From Acanthornis magna (Eukaryota; Chordata; Aves; Passeriformes; Acanthizidae), in NCBI GenBank assembly GCA_036785705.1, contig JAWUZG010000013.1:22479501-22543500 (forward strand): a DNA stretch of 64,000 nucleotides, given 5' to 3'. Of the stretch, positions 57,255-64,000 are shown piece after piece. A program made the translations under genes and the position numbers. Numbering within the stretch: the stretch's first letter is position 1; each line of letters starts with the position of its first letter. A model generated the notes under the pieces. That model had not been told where the DNA came from, ran no database searches, and was given only the letters and a program-made list of their open reading frames with translations.

Positions 57255-57301
57255 TCCTTGAGGTCCCTTCCCACCCAAACCAGTCTGGGATTCTGGGATT
57301 C
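57255..57301 (+). mobile_element. CR1 LINE copy, 3' arm after the GGGAT array
   Basis: CCTTGAGGTCCCTTCCCACC, CAAACCAGTCTGGGATTCTG, GGATTCT is the intact CR1 3' end. With 56870-56985 it makes one copy whose array replaces the ACTGGATGGGATTT spacer. Confidence 0.9.
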
Positions 57302-58014
57302 TAAAAGTGACTCAGCTGCTTCTTCAACCTGAGCTAACAGTGATCATTGAACTGATATTCACACACAACATTTAATCTTTGCCATGGAAGCAAAACTCTT
57401 CTCCCCTGATGTCGTGTTTGTTGAAAATGCCATCAACGCAATGAAAATGCAGTTGTAAGTAATGGCAAAATATTCTTAACCTATGGAAGAAGGGGTATAA
57501 CTTCCTATTGCCTTAATGACAGGCACTAAAACTCTGCCATAAAACCTTCCACGAGCTCCACACCACCTCTTTTACAGCGTTAAAAATGCATTAAAATAGA
57601 GTTGTTACCATGCTGTAGTACTTGCTCAGGCTGTCAGTCGTGCTCTCCGTGCTCTCAGGATCAAAGGCAGTCCCCAGCAGACAGGGCTTGTGTCACAGCT
57701 GCAGTTTCTGCTCAAACCCACCTCCCACACCGGGCAGGGCAGAGGCTCGGGGGCAAAGCCCCACATTTGCCACGACTGATGCATTTAGTATGAAACTATT
57801 TCTTGCATTTTAAACATCTGAACAAAAATCATTAGTTTTTTTACTCAGCACTTCACATTTATCTGTATTCCTGGTTTAATTGTGCAATTATGCCATTTGT
57901 CTGTCAGGCAGAGGTGATGCTTTAGGTATTTTAATTTATTCTACATAGCAATACAGCTGCAAACTCCCCTGTATGTTAGGGGGGAAATTATCATGGAAAG
58001 GACTGTAAAGCATT
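57302..58014. other. AT-rich unique DNA, no gene seen
   Basis: Mostly AT-rich, no open frame above 63 codons. Nothing identifiable. Confidence 0.5.
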
Positions 58015-58172
58015 AGAACAAACTGCTGGGGCAGGGGTGGAGTCACCATCCCTGCAAGTGCCCAGAAAAGGTGTGGAGGTGGCACCTGGGGACAGGGACA
58101 GCGCTGGTGCCAAGGTGGTGCTTGGATTCCATCGGCACAGAAGTCTTTCTCAGCTTTAATGATTCTGGATTC
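58015..58172 (+). mobile_element. CR1 LINE fragment of the GGAGTCACCATCCCT subfamily
   Basis: GGGGTGGAGTCACCATCCCT, GGAGGTGGCACCTGGGGACA and CAAGGTGGTGCTTGGATTCC occur, then a diverged end CTTTAATGATTCTGGATTC. Plus strand. Confidence 0.72.
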
Positions 58173-58308
58173 GACTGAGGGCAGTTCTTAGAAACAGCAG
58201 GTCCTAGATCAGCAGCAAAGATCCCCAGCAGGTATTTCATATTTTGCACTCCTGTCCCAGGATCTCCCTGTGGCCCCTCAGCAGGGAGCTGGGAAGAGCA
58301 GATCCCCG

Positions 58309-58388
58309 GAGCTGACCCTGCAGGTCCCCAGGGCCCAGAGCTGACCCTGCAGGTCCCCAGGGCCCAGAGCTGACCCTGCAGGTCCCAC
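58309..58388. repeat. 29-bp minisatellite, 2.7 copies
   Basis: GAGCTGACCCTGCAGGTCCC plus CAGGGCCCA repeats with exact 29-bp spacing (GCTGACC at 58311, 58340 and 58369). The third copy breaks off at GGTCCCACTG. Confidence 0.9.
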
Positions 58389-58846
58389 TGCCCCTGATCC
58401 TCTCAGACATCCCAACCTCTCCCATCCCATCCCAACCCACCTGGGGAAACACTTCCAGCCGGGATGTGCGCTCAGCTCAGCCCCACAACACAAAGATATG
58501 TATTTATAAAGCTAAAAGAATTGAAAGAGCACTCATACCTTTCCATCAGCCCAAAGAGGCAGCAAACATTGCACTATTAATCTGCTTTTCCCTTCCCCTA
58601 AACAAAGGCTGAGATAAAGCAGAGTGCTCTGCCTCACTTAGTCTGCAAAATCTTCTCCTTCCCTTTCTGACAAGAACAACTGTGCATTTGATTGTCTCAA
58701 ATAAATCAGTCACAGCTCTGAAGAACAATTTTGTGGAAACACAAAGTCCCTCCACGATGGGATTTTGGTTTTGAATATAAACTCCCTTAGCTGAGCCGGG
58801 CATGGACACACCGCGGCTGAGCTGCAGCAGCACATGGAATTTAGGG
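58389..58846. other. non-repetitive DNA, no gene seen
   Basis: Unique sequence, no gene or repeat recognised. Confidence 0.5.
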
Positions 58847-59103
58847 ACTCATGGAACGGTTTGGGTGGGAAGGGACCCCAAAGCTCATCCTTTCACCTCC
58901 CACTGTCCCAGGCTGCTCCAAGCCCTGTCCAGCCTGGCCTTGGACACTGCCAGGGATCCAGGGGCAGCCACAGCTGCTCTGGGCACCTGCGCCAGGGCCT
59001 GCCCACCCTCCCAGGAACAATTCCTAATTCCCAATATCCCATCCAGCCCTGCCCTCTGCCTTGGGAAGCCATTCCCCTTGTCCCCTCGGTGTCCTCTATT
59101 AGT
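58847..59103 (-). mobile_element. CR1 LINE copy with an internal deletion
   Basis: ACTCATGGAACGGTTTGGGT, GGGAAGGGACCCCAAAGCTC, GGGATCCAGGGGCAGCCACAG and CCCACCCTCCCAGGAACAAT occur, with TTGGGAAGCCATTCCCCTTG at the 5' side. Between CAAAGCTCATCC and CACCTCCCACTGTCCC about 25 bases are missing, including the usually invariant GCCATGGCAGGGA. Confidence 0.88.
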
Positions 59104-61461
59104 TCTTACCAGCCCTCAGTCCTGTCCAAAGCAATAAATTTGGTGACTGGCAAAATCCAGAGGAGAGTAAAAAGCTGAGACAGGACTAAAGCTTGTGGCA
59201 TAACAACAGCGAGTCTGGTGGCTGTGAATAAAAATTATCCCACAAAGGACATGAAAAAAGGAAGATATTTATGTATCAGTTAGGATTTATCTCCCTGAAA
59301 GAAAAATAGTGTCATAACCATTACTGGAAATGGTGCTAGAATGTAAAATAAATTTGCATCAAGCCTCCATTTCCCTCAGTGCAGATTTTCCTTCTTGCCT
59401 TCACTTCAGAGAACTTTAAAGGAGCCTCTGCGGGTGGATGAGCTGTTTATTAGAGACACAACTCTGCACGAGCTCAGCTCGAGAATGCACAAACCCCAAC
59501 TCACAGATTGCACCCAACTCAGCTGTGAAAAGAGCTCTCAGAATGCAATGTCTGAGTGGTGCTTGAAATGAAGACATAGCCACGATGAAATTGCATTCCA
59601 AGGTTTAATATTAGAATTGATGATTTTAAAGAAATAAAGGGTTTGACTGAATGATGTGATCTCCCTCCCTGTGACTCCAGCCCAGGTTTATACACAGGGG
59701 AGCTGTGTCCTGGTGTTACAGACCTGCAGCTGAGCAGGCAGATTTTGAGGGATATTGCCCTAAGTAGCTGCATTAAATAAATTAACTTTATTATTTATAC
59801 ATCATGTGCATGCAAATATACATATTGTACATACTCTCTTTTAACCTGCCAAAAGGTTTTCCTGTTATTTTAATAAAGATATTTTCATTTAAAATCTAAA
59901 CTTGTTTCTACAGGTTTTTCATGTTTTCTCTTTCCTCTTCTGAGGAATCGTTAAAGCTTTATATTTTAATATTTTCCTTCACAGGCAGCCAAGTGCCAGC
60001 AATTATTGCAGATGTTGCCAGTATTTAAATATACACACTGTAGAAATTAGCAGAGCCACTACACTTCCATTAGGAAATATCCTGAGGTGCAGCCCTCCCC
60101 CTTAAGAACAGGGCTCTGCAGTGATTCCTAAACCACCGTCTTTTTCTTTGACTTTAATGAATCCTAAAAATTCAAATAGCATGCCATACTCGCAATCCCG
60201 AGGGCAAACACGCCCCACGATTGCCAAGAGGAGATGGAATGTGGACATTTGGGATAACGGCGTGTTGCCTTCACCTGCCATTGCAGGACACTCTGTGTCA
60301 CAGCCATCATGGCTAATAATGATAATAATTTCATCCCAAATGACATCTTTCACCCAAAGATCCCAAGATGGTGTTTATAAGCCTCACCTTGGCCTGAAAA
60401 CACATCAGGATAACTCAGCATAACCATGGATGTCCAGACTTACTGATTTTTTTCCTTTTTTTTTTTTTGGGAAACAACCAAGAAAACTCCTGCTCCAACT
60501 TATTGTGCCTCCACATCTCTCCCTCCACAGGAAATTGGGAAGGAGAACATTCCCCCACAGCCTGCCCAGCCTGCAGAGGAAAAGCTCCTTCCTCTCCTCC
60601 GCTTGGCTGTGATCCCTGAGCTCCCTTCCAGCACAGGCTTTGGGCAGGAGGGACACAACCTGCCCTGGGGATCAAAGCTGCACTTCTTAATATCTTCTCT
60701 TGTGAAAAAGTATCAATTAAGGACATAAATCACTGGAAAAAACCTTGAGAAGGAAGGGTGAGGAAGTTCTCCACCCCATCTCCCAGCCCCAGCTCCTTTG
60801 CCAAAGGGCTGTTCCTGCAGCTCCTGCACCAGGGCTGGGCTGCTCGGAGACTGTCCCTGCCAAAAAACAGGAGTTCTGGTTTTGGTGTGCTCTGGGGGAA
60901 AGCACATCAGCACTGGTATAAAAACTTGTGAGGCTTGTCCCAAAAGAAAGCTCTCACAAATAGATTTTCCAATATTTCTGACGGCGGGAGAGGTTTGGAG
61001 GCTGAGGAATCAGCGCGAGCGCGGCGCTCCAGAGGATGGGTGGGAATGGAGCTCCCGAGGGCTGCTGTGGATCCACGGATGCTCTCCGAGGCTGTGTGTG
61101 CCCATGGGCACTGGGGACAGCCCTGAGCCAGCCCCGGAGTGTGATCACAGCCCAAAGAGGGATTGGACACCGAGCCAGGAGCTCAGCGTGCAGGGAAGCC
61201 TCGGAACAAGAGTCCCTGAGCATTCCAATTTCCCTGCCTCAGCTGCAGACAGCAAACAGCAAACTGCAGGGGATGAGAACCACCCTGATGGCCCTTGGCT
61301 GATCCGCCCTCGCTGTGAGAGGGCACTGCTCCCTTTGCTGGGGCACAGGGATGGTCCATCCTGCTCTCCTCGGCCAGGCATTCCCAGGGCACAGTCCCTG
61401 CCGTGAAACTGCTGCTCCTGCACAGCAGCTTCAGCCTCAGCAAGTGCTTCAGCAACTTGTC
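59104..61461. other. 2.4 kb of unique DNA, no gene seen
   Basis: AT-rich 59180-60420, including a T7 and T13 pair at 60447-60468 separated by CC. GC-rich 60760-61400 with an open frame of 202 codons without recognisable domains. 59760-60050 is repeat-free and very AT-rich. Confidence 0.5.
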
Positions 61462-61630
61462 ACAGTCACAGACTGCTTGGAAGGGACCTCAGAGCCCACC
61501 CAGTGCCACCCCTGCCATGGCAGGGACACCTCCCACTGTCCCAGGCTGCTCCAAGCCCCAATGTCCAGCCTGGCCTGGGACACTGCCAGGGATCCAGGGG
61601 CAGCCACAGCTGCTCTGGGCACCTGTGCAG
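61462..61630 (-). mobile_element. CR1 LINE fragment, 3' region
   Basis: CAGTCACAGACTGCTTGGAA, GGGACCTCAGAGCCCACCCA, TGCCATGGCAGGGACACC and GGGATCCAGGGGCAGCCACAG occur, cut at GGGCACCTGTGCAGG. Minus strand with a short version of the 3' end. Confidence 0.9.
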
Positions 61631-64000
61631 GTTTGTTCCTTTGAGCAGTGATATTAAACCTCATCACTTGCCAGTGCTGCTCAAAGCAGATGCCAAGAAA
61701 TCAGTCTGGACACTTGGCTGTGTGACACACCCCTGTGCCAGCTGTGCCAGGCTCCAGCCCTCCCTGCTCCTGCCATGAGATCCCTTCCTTCTCTGGGGCC
61801 ATTGCAAAGCAGAGTGCCCTGACACAAATAGAAAAGTGCCCGAGATGTGAATTTCAGGAGTGACCAGTGCAGCGAAAGGCCAACCTTGTGTTTTATTAAA
61901 CCCACTGAAAGGTTTCTGGGCTCCCTCCAAACAAGGCTTTCCTCTCTCCTGCACACACTCCACCACTTTTGGGATATTCCAGAGAGAAAGGATGTCTGTG
62001 GGTCATCTTTCTGCGGTATCATTAATATAACAAAATAGTGCAAACAACTTCACGCACTCACACAGCTGAACATTGAGGAATCCCAAAAGCCAAAAATCCC
62101 AAAATCCCAAAATTAAATAAGAATTTCTTAAGAGATTCAGGTGGTAGGGTTTGCTCCCCGTTTACCAGCAAAGCTCTTGTCAGAAAGCAAGTGATGCCAG
62201 AAAATAAAGTGTCCCCATGTTTAACAGAGGATTTTTCAGGCTGAGGCTTCTAATGGAACATTTTCAGTGTGTTTTACAAGAGGAAAAAGTGTATTTGGCA
62301 CCGAATGTGCAAATCAAAGCCCCGGGAGCTCTCCCTGCAGCCCAGAGTGCAGCAGGAGCTGTGCTGGGCCGGGAAGCCGAGCAGGGATGCGATGCTGCTC
62401 TCCGTGTCCAGCCCTTTCCCTGATTTCCCCCCCTGCCCCCGGACCCCCGGGCTGGCTGTGAGCTCCAGCTGTCCCCACGGGCAGGGCAGAGATTCCTGCA
62501 CCCCACACTGCCCTGAGCTCAGGGCCGCTGCAATCCCAGGCTTTGGAGCTGCTGTGCTGTCCCTGATCTGCTTATTGCGGGCTGGGAGCTGTGCCTGTGC
62601 TCTCCCGGGCCTGGCTGAGCCCCAGGTGTGACATTCCCCATCCTCCGGACAATGTCAGCATCTCCGTGTGACTCTGCTTCAGCCTGGATGCGCATCCTTC
62701 TGCCGGCACCCCATGGAGCAGGATTGCTGTGCTGAACCAGGGCAGAAAACCTTTAAAACCCAATTCCGTGATTCGGGAACTCTGGGGCAGCCACCACAGC
62801 ACACGGGAACAAGGAGCAGGAGTGGCCAGGGCAGCTCAGCTCCCGTTCCGAGGGTCAGCTTCTCTTCCACTCTGCTTGTTCTGCTCCTTTGTTCCTTGTG
62901 TTCTCCAGGGGCTCTGATTGTGGAGAAGTGAAAATCCCTGCACAAATAAGGAGATCCATAACAGACTCCAGCGGGAAGGAGAGGCAGAATGAAGCAGCCT
63001 AAAGCAGGAACAGCTTTGAAACAATCCTATTTATGATGGGAATAGGTAATTTCATTTTGCTGGGATTGCCACAGGTGCAGGAAGGAAAGGGTTTGCCTTC
63101 ATTTACCTCTTCTGGGCTGCAGACAGGGACAGGCATTCCCAAATCTCCTGTGTCACAGGAGAGCCCCGGGAGCTGCTCCTCCATCCCTGACTCCACAAGC
63201 CCTCGTTCAGTGACCCCAAAGAGGAGGACGCTGGAGCAGTTTGCCCTGCACGGACATCCAGCATCTCCTGTGGGAACAATGCTGCTTTTAGCGCAGGATT
63301 TTAGGGCTCAGGCTCAGCTCACGGGTGCCTGGCCAGGCTGTCCTGATTGAAATGTGCGTCATTAAGGGGATTGGATTTAACAGAGGACCATCATTCCCTT
63401 CCCTCTCCCAGAAGGGAAGTCGATGATCCCGAGCTCACACCCATCAAGGTAAAAACCAGGAGGAATTGCAATTGGTTTGCTGAGCAGCAGGCACGCTGCA
63501 TCCCGCGGGGCCGGTGATTTCCCGGGATTAATACACTCCTGAACGCCACCGTGCTCTGCCTCCAGGGACAGCCTCTGACTGCAGGAGGGAGTGATGTGAC
63601 AAAAAGGTTAAAAATCCTCAAGCCCCAGCTCATGACTACAAACGAGCTTCGACGGGAAACGGTTTTTCTCTGCCTAAATGGGGATTTGGTTGGGAAATAT
63701 TCCTTAGTCAAATGGTTCTGGTTTATTAACAATTCCCTCTGCCACACACAGGGAATGTGAGCTCCCCCAGCCTCCACTCCTGCCCGTGCCCAGCAGGCCA
63801 AGCTGCTGCTTCACATCAAGGATTATTGTTAAGTTTTGCAGACATTGCTCCAAAAAGTGAAGTTTCTTCAATTCCCACCCCTCCAGAGCCCTTTTGGTGC
63901 TGACCAGAGCCATCAACGAGGCCCAGCCAGCCCCGGGTGACTCCTTTGGGACCAGGACATCTCTTTGTCCCTCCCAAATGCCACCTGGGAACAAAGTGGC
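61631..64000. other. 2.4 kb of unique DNA, no gene seen
   Basis: Mixed composition. A short AATCCCAAAA word is repeated at 62079-62112. 62300-62640 is GC-rich with open frames up to 120 codons but no recognisable domain. Nothing else can be supported up to the window end. Confidence 0.5.

Noticed and set aside
1..64000. A novel protein-based system (defence, biosynthetic or viral)
   Set aside because: No coding sequence of any such kind is visible. The unusual content of the window is repeat biology.

Overview
The window looks like vertebrate nuclear DNA from a bird, most likely a songbird. The main evidence is about 27 scattered, 5'-truncated copies of the avian LINE CR1. They are recognised by the conserved 3' region built around TGCCATGGCAGGGACACC, CCAGGGATCCAGGGGCAGCC and CTCTGGGCACCTGTGCCAGG, and by 3' ends made of short ATTCTGTG-like words. 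The exact CR1 wording (GGGATCCAGGGGCAGCCACAG) is of the passerine type as I recall it. Nothing prokaryotic is present: no operons, ribosome-binding sites, tRNA or rRNA genes, or CRISPR array.

I find no host protein-coding exon I can defend. Nearly all long open frames are translations of tandem repeats or of CR1 3' regions. The rest are GC-rich frames without a recognisable domain. The window is best read as intergenic or deep intronic DNA on a GC-rich, repeat-rich chromosome segment.

Layout: 1-426 holds a 71-bp minisatellite cut by the window edge. 427-13.5 kb is mostly unique DNA with CR1 pieces, a GAAAAA tract (3.3 kb) and a 47-bp minisatellite (7.2-7.75 kb). 13.5-15.3 kb is a CR1 copy split by a 1.5-kb LTR-like insertion that carries its own internal minisatellites. 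15.3-27.9 kb is unique DNA with CR1 copies and a short degenerate telomere-like stretch. 27.9-30.8 kb is a cluster of three arrays: a 10/17-bp two-word array, a GGGAT/ATCCC pentamer array inside a CR1 copy, and a 33-37-bp array. 30.8-49 kb holds arrays of 15, 10, 24, ~22, 30 and 13 bp. 49.7 kb holds a 60-bp array made from a CR1 3' end. 52.1-52.8 kb is a 27/29-bp array. 56.9-57.3 kb is a second CR1 copy with a GGGAT array at the same internal site as the first. 57.3-64 kb is unique DNA with CR1 fragments.

The most interesting signal is the interplay of CR1 and tandem repeats. Two CR1 copies in opposite orientation carry GGGAT arrays at the same place in the 3' region and share the same interrupted variant words. 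A third CR1 copy has had its 3' end amplified into a minisatellite. At least fifteen separate minisatellites in 64 kb is a high density, and several are G-rich enough to form quadruplexes on one strand. All family assignments rest on recognition of consensus words, without alignment, and repeat boundaries are good to about 10-20 bp.
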